The position numbers and the translations under genes were made by a program. Shown piece by piece: positions 12,093-21,548 of a stretch of 64,000 bases of DNA. The stretch is taken from positions 7,337,738-7,401,737 of the forward strand of contig NZ_LR593886.1 in the NCBI RefSeq assembly GCF_901538265.1. Direction: 5' to 3'. The stretch comes from Gemmata massiliana. Its GTDB lineage: Bacteria; Planctomycetota; Planctomycetia; Gemmatales; Gemmataceae. The notes below the pieces were generated by a model. That model had not been told where the DNA came from and did not search any database. It saw only the letters and a list, made by a program, of their open reading frames with translations. The first letter of the stretch is position 1. Every line of letters begins with the position of its first letter.

Positions 12093-13061
12093 GTGAATCG
12101 GAAACAGACGCGCATCGCGGTTCTTTGCTACGGGTGCTTGGCCACCGTTGCGGTGTGGCTCGCGTTCAGCGGTGGGGAGTCCGCGCGGTCCGCTCCGCCC
12201 GCCCGGGACGGGGAACCGGTTGCAGCGCCGGTCGTCGCGGCCCCGGACGACCGACCAACTGACAAGGAGAGCGTCCAGAAGGCGCTCGACGGGTTCGTGG
12301 CCGCGTTCCGCAGCGGCGACGCGAAGGCCGTGGCCGGCTCCTGGACCACGGAGGGCGAGTACACCGACGACGAAGGGACCACCTATCGCGGTCGCGCCGC
12401 GCTGGAGAAGGCGTACACCGAGTTCTTCACGAAGAACAAGGGCTACTCGCTGGAAGTCGAGGTCGACTCGGTCCGGTTCCCGTCGAAAGAGACCGCGGTC
12501 GTCGAGGGGCACTTCAAGCTCCGCAAGGCGAAGGGGGCGGAACTGATCGTCAGCAAGTGCAGCCTGCTCTACGCGCGCGAGGACGGTTCGTGGCGCATCG
12601 CCATCGCCCGCGAGTGGGCCAGCGACGGGCTGACGCTCCGCGACCTGGAGTGGCTCATCGGAACCTGGGAGGCGAAGCGCCCCGGCGTGACCGTGAGCAC
12701 GAAGTATGAGTGGACCGCGAACAAGGCGTTCATCCGCTGCACGTTCTCCGTCACCCGAGACGGGGACACGCACACGGGGACACAGATGATCGTGCGCGAC
12801 CCGGCCACGGGGGAACTCCAGCAGTGGACGTTCGAGGACTCGGGCGGGATCGGCAGCGCGGACATCACGCGCGACGGGAAGAAGTGGATCATCACCGCCC
12901 GCGGAACGGCCCCCGACGGGCGCACTCTCACCGCGACCAACATCATGACGCCGATCGACGCGGACACCTTCATGTTCCACTCGGTGGAGCGCACGGTGAA
13001 CGGCGAAGAACAACCCGACCTGCCGCCGGTCAAGGTCACGCGCGTCAAAACCAAACCCTAA
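12093..13061 (+). CDS. Secreted SnoaL/DUF4440-like protein
   Basis: 322 residues. An N-terminal hydrophobic segment after NRKQTR works as a signal peptide or membrane anchor. Residues of about 58-175 (KESVQKALDGFVAAF, then WTTEGEYTDDEG and a GSWRIAI strand) have the pattern of NTF2-like SnoaL/DUF4440 domains. The C-terminal 140 residues are beta-rich and resemble the lipocalin-like domain often fused to them. GTG 12093 follows AAGGAG at good spacing, whereas the open frame itself begins in the G1PDH gene. Function unknown; domain assignment is by pattern only. Confidence 0.72.
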   Translation: MNRKQTRIAVLCYGCLATVAVWLAFSGGESARSAPPARDGEPVAAPVVAAPDDRPTDKESVQKALDGFVAAFRSGDAKAVAGSWTTEGEYTDDEGTTYRGRAALEKAYTEFFTKNKGYSLEVEVDSVRFPSKETAVVEGHFKLRKAKGAELIVSKCSLLYAREDGSWRIAIAREWASDGLTLRDLEWLIGTWEAKRPGVTVSTKYEWTANKAFIRCTFSVTRDGDTHTGTQMIVRDPATGELQQWTFEDSGGIGSADITRDGKKWIITARGTAPDGRTLTATNIMTPIDADTFMFHSVERTVNGEEQPDLPPVKVTRVKTKP

Positions 13062-13089
13062 TTCCAACCACACCTACGAGGAACCAGTC

Positions 13090-14412
13090 ATGCAACAGAC
13101 CCTCTTTGTGACCGGTGTGGCGGCGCTCGTCGTACTCGCGGCGGGGCACGACTCCCAGGCCCAGCGCGGCGGGCGCGGGGGCGGTGGGGGAGGGCGGGGA
13201 GCGATCGCCCCCGCGCGCACCAACCCGCCCGTCGGCACGGGCACCCGGTCCAGCAGCACCGTCGTCGGCCCGGCCGGAGGAACGCGGACGGTCGGGGGTG
13301 GGAGCGGCTCGTACACGACCAAGGGTGGAAGCACCATCGACTACGCGGGCGCGGGGCGTACCGCGACCGGTCCCGGAGGCGCAACGGCCGGGCGCGGGGT
13401 CGGTGGTGTTACTGTGACTACCCCTGGTGGTAAGACCGCAACGAAGGTCGGCACCGCGGGCGGGATCGCCGGTCCGGGTGGCAACGCGGTCGGCACCAAA
13501 GGTAGCGTCACGGTCGGCAGCGGTCCCAACGGCTCGTTCGGCACCGCGAGTCGCGGTGGCGTTGCCGTTGGGCCGCAGGGGGTCGTAGCTGGTGGTGGGC
13601 GCGTCGGCACCGCGACCGGGCCGGGCGGGACGGTTTCGGGCGGAACTCGCGCCGGAGTTGCGGTCGGTCCTTACGGGGCCGCGGCGGGCCGAACGACCGT
13701 CGCTGGCGGGGCCGGCGGCACCCGTTACGCCTCTCGAACGACTCTGGCGACTACCGGCGGCGCGGTGCGCACGAACTTCAGATACTACGGTGCGTTCAGC
13801 CCCAACTGGTACGCCAAGTACCCCGGGGCGTGGTTCGCGGCCGGCTGGACCGCGGCCCGGATCTGGACCGCCCCGGTTTGGGGCACCGTGTCCAGTTACT
13901 GCAGCTACCCGGCGGAACCGGTCTACTACGACTACGGTGAAACGGTCGTCTATTCGGGCGACACCGTGACCATCAACGGCGACACCGAGGTTCCCGCGAC
14001 GGAGTACGCGCAGCAAGCGACCGACCTCGCCGGCGCAGGCAAAGAGGCCCAGGTTGAGGCAAAGGCCGACGACTTCCAGACGCTCGGCGTGTTCGCGATG
14101 GTCGGCGAGGGCGAAACGAAGTCCACGAACATCTTCCAGCTCGCGGTAAACAAGGCCGGGGTCATCCGCGGGAACTACTACAACGCGCTGACCGACACGA
14201 CCGAGCCGGTGTACGGGTCCGTGGACAAGAACACGCAGCGCGCCGCGTGGACGGTCGCGGACCGCAAAACCCCGGTGTACGAGGCCGGGATCGCGAACCT
14301 CACGCGGGACGAGACGACGATGCTCGTTCACTTCGCGAAAGATAATTCGCAGCAGTTTACGCTGGTGCGAGTCCAGCAACCCGAAGACGATGCACCGACC
14401 GAGGGCAAGTAA
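13090..14412 (+). CDS. Secreted glycine-rich surface protein, planctomycete type
   Basis: 440 residues with a signal peptide (cleavage near SQA-QR). A Gly/Thr/Val-rich low-complexity region with repeated GPGG and GPxG units covers residues 25-220. It is followed by a Tyr/Trp-rich section and a C-terminal domain (about 315-435) of alternating strands. Similar proteins are common in planctomycetes, sometimes labelled protocadherin-like, and are presumed to be surface proteins; no activity is known. A hairpin with a T-run follows the stop at 14423. Confidence 0.72.
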   Translation: MQQTLFVTGVAALVVLAAGHDSQAQRGGRGGGGGGRGAIAPARTNPPVGTGTRSSSTVVGPAGGTRTVGGGSGSYTTKGGSTIDYAGAGRTATGPGGATAGRGVGGVTVTTPGGKTATKVGTAGGIAGPGGNAVGTKGSVTVGSGPNGSFGTASRGGVAVGPQGVVAGGGRVGTATGPGGTVSGGTRAGVAVGPYGAAAGRTTVAGGAGGTRYASRTTLATTGGAVRTNFRYYGAFSPNWYAKYPGAWFAAGWTAARIWTAPVWGTVSSYCSYPAEPVYYDYGETVVYSGDTVTINGDTEVPATEYAQQATDLAGAGKEAQVEAKADDFQTLGVFAMVGEGETKSTNIFQLAVNKAGVIRGNYYNALTDTTEPVYGSVDKNTQRAAWTVADRKTPVYEAGIANLTRDETTMLVHFAKDNSQQFTLVRVQQPEDDAPTEGK

Positions 14413-14422
14413 ATACCGCCGT

Positions 14423-14451
14423 GGCACCGGTCGGATCGGTGCCCGGCTTTT
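14423..14451 (+). terminator. Intrinsic terminator after glycine-rich gene
   Basis: Perfect 7-bp stem GGCACCG/CGGTGCC with a 7-base loop, followed by CGGCTTTT, 10 bases after the stop codon. Confidence 0.6.
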
Positions 14452-14522
14452 GTAGCAAATGACCCAACGAACCGGCGGGGCGCCCTTTCGAGGGTGGCCC
14501 GGCCTGTCGGGGAGAAGGAACC

Positions 14523-15809
14523 ATGACGAAGTGGAACCGCCGCCTCCTGCGGCCGACCGTTCTGTCCGGACTGGCGGCGGCCCTGTTCGCGCTCATCGGG
14601 TGTAAACCCGATGCCGAGAAGAAGGCGGACCTCCCGCACCCGATCGTGAGTACCGCGCACCCGATCGAGCGCACGGTCACGCGCTACGAGATGGCCACCG
14701 GCCGGGCGGCGCCGCTCGAACAGGTGGAGATCCGCGCCCGCGTTAACGGCTACTTGAAGGCGATTCACTTTCAGCCGGGCCGGGAGGTCGAGAAGGGCCA
14801 GCTCCTGTTCGAGATCGACTCCGAGCCGTACAAGGCCGATCTCGCGCGGGCGAAAGCCGCCCTGGAGACGGCCGTAGCGGATCTCGCAACGTCCGAGGCC
14901 GACCAACAGAAGGCCGATAGTCGGGTGACCACAACCAAGGCCGAACACGAACGCCAGGAAGCCCTGTTCAAGCAGGGCGTGGGCGAGCAACAGACCCGGA
15001 ACATTGCCAAGGGGTCTTACGACGAAGCTTCGGCCGCGTTCCGGTCCGCGCAAGCCAAAGTCAAACTTAGCAAGGCCAAGATCGACGAGGCCAGAGCAAC
15101 CGTTCAGTCCGCCGAACTGAACCTCGGGTACTGCACCATCTCCTCTCCCATCACGGGCATCGTCGGGGACAAACTGGTCACCGAGGGGAACCTCATCACC
15201 GGGGGCGTTGGCAACACGACGCTGCTCACCACCGTCGTCGCGGTCGAGAAAATGGACGTGGCGTTCGACGTGGACGAGAACACGCTCCAGCGCATCCAGC
15301 AGGCCGTCCGGGACGGAAAAGTCAAGAGTACCGATCTCGGAGAGATCCCGGCAGAAGCGGGGTTGGCGCTGCACGGAACGGCGTACCCGCTGAAGGGGAA
15401 GATCAATTTCGCGGACAACCAGTTCAACCCCAAGACGGGCACCGTCCGGATGAAGGCCCGGTTCGACAACCCGAAGCCGCCCGTCGGCCAGCGGTTGCTC
15501 GCCGCGGGCATGTATGCCCGGGTCCGCGTCCCGATCGGCGCGCCGGTCAAGGCAATGCTCGTCCCCGAGTCCGCGTTCGGGTCGGACCAGGGGGTCAAGT
15601 TCCTGTACCTCGTCGGTCCCGAAAACAAGGCGGTCCGCATGAACGCGACACTCGGCGTTCAGGAGGGCGAGGAGCGCGTCGTCGAGAGCATCGACATCCC
15701 CGGTGAGGGCAAACCGCGCCCCCTCACCACGGGCGATCAGGTGATCGTTTCCGGGCTCCAGCGGCTCCGGCCGGGTATGACCGTTGAGCCGAAGCCGGCC
15801 AAGAAGTAA
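14523..15809 (+). CDS. RND efflux periplasmic adaptor (HlyD/AcrA family) lipoprotein
   Basis: 428 residues. An N-terminal hydrophobic segment ends in the lipobox ALIGC, so it should be lipid-anchored in the periplasm. A barrel-sandwich half follows (RVNGYLKAIHFQPGREVEKGQLLFEID), then a long alpha-helical coiled-coil hairpin (about 95-200), the second lipoyl half and a beta-barrel. This is the normal order for membrane-fusion proteins. It starts ATG 14523 with GGAGAAGGAACC upstream. The RND pump gene follows at 15960. No outer-membrane channel gene is nearby. Confidence 0.9.
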   Translation: MTKWNRRLLRPTVLSGLAAALFALIGCKPDAEKKADLPHPIVSTAHPIERTVTRYEMATGRAAPLEQVEIRARVNGYLKAIHFQPGREVEKGQLLFEIDSEPYKADLARAKAALETAVADLATSEADQQKADSRVTTTKAEHERQEALFKQGVGEQQTRNIAKGSYDEASAAFRSAQAKVKLSKAKIDEARATVQSAELNLGYCTISSPITGIVGDKLVTEGNLITGGVGNTTLLTTVVAVEKMDVAFDVDENTLQRIQQAVRDGKVKSTDLGEIPAEAGLALHGTAYPLKGKINFADNQFNPKTGTVRMKARFDNPKPPVGQRLLAAGMYARVRVPIGAPVKAMLVPESAFGSDQGVKFLYLVGPENKAVRMNATLGVQEGEERVVESIDIPGEGKPRPLTTGDQVIVSGLQRLRPGMTVEPKPAKK

Positions 15810-15835
15810 CACCAAATCGCGTGGTTTGCTGGTTT

Positions 15836-15902
15836 TCTGTAGCCGGTCCCTGTGAGACCGGGATGTCCCAGGTCGGTGCCTCACCGGGAGGCCGGCTACA
15901 GA
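15836..15902. repeat. Palindromic intergenic element
   Basis: TCTGTAGCCGG (15836-15846) and its exact reverse complement CCGGCTACAGA (15892-15902) bracket a 45-base core that itself holds GAGACCGGGA and TCACCGGGA half-sites. It lies between the adaptor and pump genes and could fold in their shared mRNA. It looks like a REP- or MITE-type element. Confidence 0.6.
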
Positions 15903-15959
15903 AGGCGCGTCACGCGCGACCGTACCGCACGTCGAGTCACCCAACCGCGAGGACGTATC

Positions 15960-18900
15960 GTGTCCGGGCTTTCCAAGTTCTTCATCGATCGACCCATCTT
16001 TGCCGCGGTGATCTCGATCGTGATCGTGATCGCGGGGTTGGTGTCCGTGCGCACCCTTCCGATCGCCCAGTACCCGGAGATCGCCCCGCCGACCGTCGAG
16101 GTCCGATGTACGTACACCGGCGCGAGCGCGACCATTGTGGCCGAAACCGTCGCGGCCCCGGTGGAACAGCAGGTCGTCGGCGTCGAGCGGATGCTGTACA
16201 TGTCGTCGCAGTGTACCAACGACGGCACCTATGTCCTCACGGTCACGTTCGAGGTCGGGACCAACCTGGACGACGCGCAGGTGCAGGTCCAAAACCGCGT
16301 CAACCTCGCGCTCCCGACGCTCCCGGAGGAGGTCAAGCAGACCGGCGTGAGCGTCAAGAAGAAGTCGCCGAACATCCTGCTCGTGGTGAACCTGACGTCC
16401 CCGGACAAGTCCCGCGACCTGCTCTACCTGAGCAACTACGCGACGATCAACATCGTGGACGAGCTGAAGCAGGTCGAGGGGGTCGGCGACGTGACCATGT
16501 TCGGGCAACTCGACTACAGCATGCGCGTCTGGCTCGACCCGGCGAAGGTGGCGTCCCGGAACCTGACCGCGCCGGACATCATCAGCGCCCTGAAAACGCA
16601 GAACGTGCAGGTCGCCGCCGGGAGCCTCGGGCGCCCGCCGGTCCCGACCGGGCAAGCGTTCCAATACACGCTCAGTACCCAGGGGCGGTTGACCAAGCCG
16701 GAGGAGTTCGGCGAGATCATCATCCGCACGGACCCGGACGGTGCAACGACGCGGCTCCGGGACGTGGTTTCTGACCGCCGAACGGTCACCGACGCGACGG
16801 GGACCAAGCGGAACCTCGGCGGCATCGAACTCGGGGCCAAGAGCGAGGACACCGGCTGCACGCTCGACGGAAAACCGTCGGTCGGTGTGCCTGTCTATCA
16901 GCTCCCCGGGTCCAACGCGATCGAGACCGCGGAGCGCATCCGCGCCCGCATGACGCAACTCAAGAGCGACTTCCCGGCCGGGGTCGATTACGCCATCGTT
17001 TACGACACCACGCCGTTCGTCGAGGAGTCGATCGCCGAGGTGTTCCACGCGCTGCGCGACGCGATCATCCTCGTGGCGATCGTGGTGCTCGTCTTCCTCC
17101 AGAGCTGGCGCGCGACCCTGATCCCGCTCATCGCGGTCCCGGTCGCGATCGTCGGCACGTTCGCGGTCATGGCGGGGATCGGGTTCAGCCTGAACAACCT
17201 GTCGCTCCTGGGGCTGGTGCTCGCGATCGGCATCGTGGTCGACGACGCGATCGTGGTGGTCGAGGCGGTCGAGCACAAGCTCGAACACGGCTACGCCCCA
17301 GTTGATGCAGCGCGGCGCGCGATGGACGAGGTGGCGTCGCCGATCATGGCGATCTCGTTGGTGCTGATGGCCGTGTTCGTCCCGTGCGCGTTCATCAGCG
17401 GGATCACCGGGCAGTTCTTCAAACAGTTCGCGGTTACGATCGCGGTCTCCACGTTCTTCTCCGCGCTCAACTCGCTCACGCTCAGCCCGGCGCTGTGTGC
17501 GCTCTTGCTCAAACCGAAGGCCGAGCAAACCGACCCGCTGACGCGGGGGATCAACCTCCTCCTGGGGTGGTTCTTCCGGTTGTTCAACTTCGGGTTCGAC
17601 CGCGGATCGGCCGGCTACGCTCGCGGTGTCGGCTGGTTACTGCGGGTGTCCGTGGTCGTGCTCGTCGTGTACGGCGGGCTGCTGTTCCTGACGTACAAGG
17701 GCTTCACGACGGTGCCGACCGGGTTCATCCCGACTCAAGACAAGGGCTATCTGGTCGTCAACGTCCAGCTCCCGGACGCAGCGTCCCTGGAGCGCACGGC
17801 GATCGTCACGTCCGAGATCGAGCGGATCGCACGCGGGGACGAGAACGACAAGGAGAACTATCCGGGCGTGCCGGGGGTGGGGCACACCATCACCATTCCG
17901 GGCACGTCGGTCATTCAGAACGCGAACGGGTCGAACTTCGCGACCCTGTTCATCGTGCTCGACGAGTTCCACAACCGTCACAAGCCCGAGTTACGCGGGG
18001 ACGCCATCGCGGGCAAGCTCCGGGCCGAGTTCTTCCGGCGCATCGAAAACGCCTCGGTCGCGGTGTTCCCTCCCCCACCCGTGGACGGCCTCGGGAGCGC
18101 GGGCGGGTTCAAGGTGATGATCCGCGACCGCGCCGCTCAGGGCCTCAGCCCGCTCCAGGCCGCGACCGACGTGGTAGCTGCGAAGGGGAACGAGACCCCG
18201 GGCCTCGTCGGGCTGTTCACGCCGTTCCGGTCGAACACGCCGCAACTGTTCGTGGACGTGGACCGCACCAAGTGTCTCTCAATGGGCGTGCCGCTCAACG
18301 ATGTGTTCCTCACCCTTCAGGTATATTTGGGCGGCTACTACACGAACGACTTCAACCAGTTCGGGCGCACCTGGCAGGTGAATCTTCAGGCCGATCCGGG
18401 TCAGCGGCTAACCCCAGACGACGTCAAACAACTCAAGGTGCGCAATAACGACGGAACGATGGTCCCACTGGGGAGCGTAGCCGAGGTGCGACCCGTCGGC
18501 GGTCCGGTCATGGTCACACGCTACAACGGGGTAACTGCCGCGGCGATCAACGGAGCGTCGCTCCCCGGCGTCAGTTCCGGACAGGTCATCACGTCCATAG
18601 ATCAAGTGGCCAACGACACGCTCCCGCAAGGGATGAACTACCAGTGGACGGAACTGACGCTGCTCCAGATCCGCGCCGGGAACACGGCGATTCTGGTGTT
18701 CGCGCTGGCGGTTGTGCTCGTGTACCTGCTGCTCGCGGCTCAATACGAGAGCCTGCGGCTGCCGCTGGCGGTGATTCTGGTCGTCCCGATGTGCCTGCTC
18801 TGCTCCGTCGTCGGGGTCGCGATCGCGAAACTGGACATCAACATCTTCGTCCAGGTCGGGTTCGTGGTGCTGGTCGGGCTGGCCGCGAAGAACGCGATCC

Positions 18901-19298
18901 TCATCGTCGAGTTCGCCAAGGAAAAGCGCGCGGAGGGGAACACTTCGCACGCCGCGGCGGTGGAAGCCTGTCGGTTGCGGCTGCGGCCGATTCTGATGAC
19001 CAGCTTCGCGTTCATCCTCGGGGTGGTGCCGCTCGTGTTCGCGGCGGGGGCCGGGGCCGAAATGCGGCGGGCGCTGGGGATCTCGGTTTTCAGCGGCATG
19101 CTCGGGGTGACGCTGTTCGGTATCTTCCTCACGCCGGTCTTCTACCACCTGCAGGAAAAGTTCGCATCTCTGTTTGGTAGCCCGGTCGCGCCGGGTGCGG
19201 AACCGAAAGAGCGCTCGGCCGCCCCGCACTCGAACGGCGACGGCGTCGCGGCCGATTCGGTCGCAACCAACGGACCGGCCCAAGCTCCCAAAACCTGA
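15960..19298 (+). CDS. RND multidrug efflux permease (AcrB/HAE1 family)
   Basis: 1112-residue proton-driven inner-membrane exporter. Family marks: the N-terminal helix after FFIDRPIFA, the first periplasmic porter domain, FLQSWRATLIPL, the TM4 stretch GLVLAIGIVVDDAIVVVE with the proton-relay aspartates, a second periplasmic domain, and VVLVGLAAKNAILIVEFA in the second half. GTG 15960 has GAGGA at 15949-15953. The longer open frame runs through the palindromic element upstream and is unlikely to be used. A 45-residue polar tail follows the last helix. It works with the adaptor at 14523; substrate unknown. Confidence 0.93.
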   Translation: MSGLSKFFIDRPIFAAVISIVIVIAGLVSVRTLPIAQYPEIAPPTVEVRCTYTGASATIVAETVAAPVEQQVVGVERMLYMSSQCTNDGTYVLTVTFEVGTNLDDAQVQVQNRVNLALPTLPEEVKQTGVSVKKKSPNILLVVNLTSPDKSRDLLYLSNYATINIVDELKQVEGVGDVTMFGQLDYSMRVWLDPAKVASRNLTAPDIISALKTQNVQVAAGSLGRPPVPTGQAFQYTLSTQGRLTKPEEFGEIIIRTDPDGATTRLRDVVSDRRTVTDATGTKRNLGGIELGAKSEDTGCTLDGKPSVGVPVYQLPGSNAIETAERIRARMTQLKSDFPAGVDYAIVYDTTPFVEESIAEVFHALRDAIILVAIVVLVFLQSWRATLIPLIAVPVAIVGTFAVMAGIGFSLNNLSLLGLVLAIGIVVDDAIVVVEAVEHKLEHGYAPVDAARRAMDEVASPIMAISLVLMAVFVPCAFISGITGQFFKQFAVTIAVSTFFSALNSLTLSPALCALLLKPKAEQTDPLTRGINLLLGWFFRLFNFGFDRGSAGYARGVGWLLRVSVVVLVVYGGLLFLTYKGFTTVPTGFIPTQDKGYLVVNVQLPDAASLERTAIVTSEIERIARGDENDKENYPGVPGVGHTITIPGTSVIQNANGSNFATLFIVLDEFHNRHKPELRGDAIAGKLRAEFFRRIENASVAVFPPPPVDGLGSAGGFKVMIRDRAAQGLSPLQAATDVVAAKGNETPGLVGLFTPFRSNTPQLFVDVDRTKCLSMGVPLNDVFLTLQVYLGGYYTNDFNQFGRTWQVNLQADPGQRLTPDDVKQLKVRNNDGTMVPLGSVAEVRPVGGPVMVTRYNGVTAAAINGASLPGVSSGQVITSIDQVANDTLPQGMNYQWTELTLLQIRAGNTAILVFALAVVLVYLLLAAQYESLRLPLAVILVVPMCLLCSVVGVAIAKLDINIFVQVGFVVLVGLAAKNAILIVEFAKEKRAEGNTSHAAAVEACRLRLRPILMTSFAFILGVVPLVFAAGAGAEMRRALGISVFSGMLGVTLFGIFLTPVFYHLQEKFASLFGSPVAPGAEPKERSAAPHSNGDGVAADSVATNGPAQAPKT

Positions 19299-19320
19299 TT
19301 CTTTTACAAGCCGGGGCACC

Positions 19321-21378
19321 ATGACACCCGCACGGACCGGTCAACCGTTCCCGATCGGATCAACCGTCACGGACGGCGGGGCGAACTTCAGCCTGTTCTC
19401 CCGCACCGCGACCGGTGTGGAACTGCTGCTGTTCGACCGGCAGGACGACGCACGGCCCGCGCGCGCGATCGCGCTCGATCCGGTCGCGAACCGGACCTAC
19501 CACTACTGGCACACGTTCGTGCCCGGGGTGAAGTCGGGGCAGCTCTATGCGTACCGCGTGCATGGCCCCCAAGACCCGGCACGGGGGTTGCGATTCGACC
19601 CCACGAAGGTGCTAATCGACCCCTACGCGCGCGGGATCGTGGTACCCGATCGCTACACACCCGGTGCGGCCCGCGCACCCGGCGATAACGCTGCGACGGC
19701 AATGAAAAGCGTCGTTGTGGACAGTTCCGAGTACGACTGGGAAGGCGACACCCCACTGCGGTTGTCCTCGGCCCGCACGATCATCTACGAGGCGCACGTC
19801 CGCGGGTTCACGCGCCACGCCAACTCCGGTATCAAAGAGCAGGTTCGCGGCACCTACGCCGGGTTTGCGGAGAAGATCCCGTACCTGAAAGATCTCGGTA
19901 TCACTGCGGTCGAACTGCTGCCGATCCATGCGTTCGACACGCATGCGTGCCCGGCCGGGCTGGTCAACTACTGGGGCTATCAGCCGGTCTCGTACTTCGC
20001 GCCGCACCCGCAGTACAGTTCGCGCCGGGAGCCGCTCGGCCCTGTAAACGAATTCCGCGATCTGGTGAAGGCGCTCCACCGGGCGGGGATCGAGGTCATT
20101 CTCGACGTCGTGTTCAACCACACCGCCGAGGGCAACCACGAGGGACCGTCACTCTGCTTCCGCGGCATCGACAATCCCACCTACTACATCCTCGAAGACG
20201 GTGGGGCGCGGTTCGCGGACTACTCCGGGTGCGGGAACACGCTCAACGCGAACCACCCTGTTGTGCGGCGCATGATCGTGGACAGCCTGCGGTACTGGGT
20301 GACCGAAATGCACGTCGACGGGTTCCGCTTCGACCTCGCGTCCGTGCTGTCGCGCGACTCCAACGGCCGCCCGCTGCCCAACCCGCCGGTACTGTGGGAC
20401 ATCGAATCGGACCCGGCGCTGGCCGGGACCAAGCTGATCGCCGAGGCGTGGGACGCCGCGGGGCTGTACCAGGTCGGCAGCTTCGTGGGTGACTCGTGGA
20501 AGGAGTGGAACGGCCGGTTCCGCGACGACGCACGCGATTTCTTCCGCGGCGAACCCGGGACGGCGGGGCGGTTCGCCGACCGGATGCTCGGGAGCCACGA
20601 GGTGTACGGGCACAAGGGCCGCGAGGCGGAACAGAGCATCAACTTCGCGACGTGTCACGACGGATTCAGCCTGAACGACCTCGTCTCCTACAACCAGAAG
20701 CACAACGAGGCCAACGCGGAGGAAAACCGCGACGGCGCGAACGACAACCGGAGCTGGAACTGCGGGGCCGAGGGTCCGACCGACGATCCCGCGATCGAGG
20801 GGCTGCGGAACCGGCAGGTGAAAAACGTCCTCGCGGCCACGATGCTGTCGCTCGGGGTGCCGATGATCGTGATGGGCGATGAGGTGCGCCGCACCCAGGG
20901 CGGGAACAACAACTTCTACTGCCACGATAACGAGGCGAACTGGTTCGACTGGTCGCTGCTGGACACACACGCGGACGTACACCGGTTCCTGAAGCTGTTA
21001 CTCGCCCGGCGCGGGCAGCGCGACGCGACGAACGAGCAGCAGCGCGTGAGCCTGACCCAACTGATCGCGCGGGCGACGAAGGCCTGGCACGGCGTGAAAC
21101 TGAACCAGCCCGATTGGGGCGAAAACTCGCGGAGCATCGCGTTCAGCGCGGACCTCAAGAGCGACAATCTGACGTTCTACCTGGTGCTGAATGCGTACTG
21201 GGAACCGTTGGAGTTCGAGCTACCACCGGCCACGAGCGAACCGTGGTTGCGGTGGATCGATACCTCGCTCCCATCCCCCGAAGACATCGTCGAATGGCGC
21301 AGCGCGCCGCCGGTGGCGGGCAGTACCTATCCCGTCGGCCCGCGGTCGGTGGTCATGCTCTACAGGCACACAACGTGA
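19321..21378 (+). CDS. glgX: Glycogen debranching enzyme (GlgX/TreX-type isoamylase)
   Basis: 685-residue GH13 enzyme hydrolysing alpha-1,6 branch points. An N-terminal CBM48-like domain (about 1-120) precedes the catalytic barrel. The nucleophile is Asp338 in DGFRFDLA and the acid/base is Glu375 in AEAWDAAG; VVFNHTAEG and FATCHDGFSLNDLV give the other conserved regions. Start ATG 19321 follows the RND gene by 22 bases. With GlgP (4725) it completes glycogen breakdown. A hairpin (21427-21450) follows the stop but has no T-run. Confidence 0.93.
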   Translation: MTPARTGQPFPIGSTVTDGGANFSLFSRTATGVELLLFDRQDDARPARAIALDPVANRTYHYWHTFVPGVKSGQLYAYRVHGPQDPARGLRFDPTKVLIDPYARGIVVPDRYTPGAARAPGDNAATAMKSVVVDSSEYDWEGDTPLRLSSARTIIYEAHVRGFTRHANSGIKEQVRGTYAGFAEKIPYLKDLGITAVELLPIHAFDTHACPAGLVNYWGYQPVSYFAPHPQYSSRREPLGPVNEFRDLVKALHRAGIEVILDVVFNHTAEGNHEGPSLCFRGIDNPTYYILEDGGARFADYSGCGNTLNANHPVVRRMIVDSLRYWVTEMHVDGFRFDLASVLSRDSNGRPLPNPPVLWDIESDPALAGTKLIAEAWDAAGLYQVGSFVGDSWKEWNGRFRDDARDFFRGEPGTAGRFADRMLGSHEVYGHKGREAEQSINFATCHDGFSLNDLVSYNQKHNEANAEENRDGANDNRSWNCGAEGPTDDPAIEGLRNRQVKNVLAATMLSLGVPMIVMGDEVRRTQGGNNNFYCHDNEANWFDWSLLDTHADVHRFLKLLLARRGQRDATNEQQRVSLTQLIARATKAWHGVKLNQPDWGENSRSIAFSADLKSDNLTFYLVLNAYWEPLEFELPPATSEPWLRWIDTSLPSPEDIVEWRSAPPVAGSTYPVGPRSVVMLYRHTT

Positions 21379-21502
21379 ATCACGACATTCGCCACTGAAG
21401 ATTGAGTGCGAACGCAGTCGAACAGAACCGGTGCCCAAGTGGGTACCGGTAGCGCGTCATTCGTTAGCACGCCCACCATTTCGTCCCCTTTCCCGACCCG
21501 CC

Positions 21503-21508
21503 TACAAT
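21503..21508 (+). promoter_or_regulatory. Possible -10 box (TACAAT) before the MBL gene
   Basis: TACAAT lies 41 bases ahead of ATG 21549 in an otherwise GC-rich gap. The -35 position about 17 bases upstream is poor, so this is tentative. Confidence 0.3.
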
Positions 21509-21548
21509 ATGTGCTCGCTATCGCCCGTCGGGTTCCTACGGAGCACCC

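Noticed and set aside
14328-17528. 1066-residue open frame on the minus strand
   Set aside because: It is the antisense shadow of the RND adaptor and pump genes; composition is Arg/Asp/His rich without any domain. High GC makes such frames common.
21427-21450. Hairpin ACCGGTGCCC-AAGT-GGGTACCGGT after glgX
   Set aside because: Good stem but no T-run on either strand, so not counted as a terminator.
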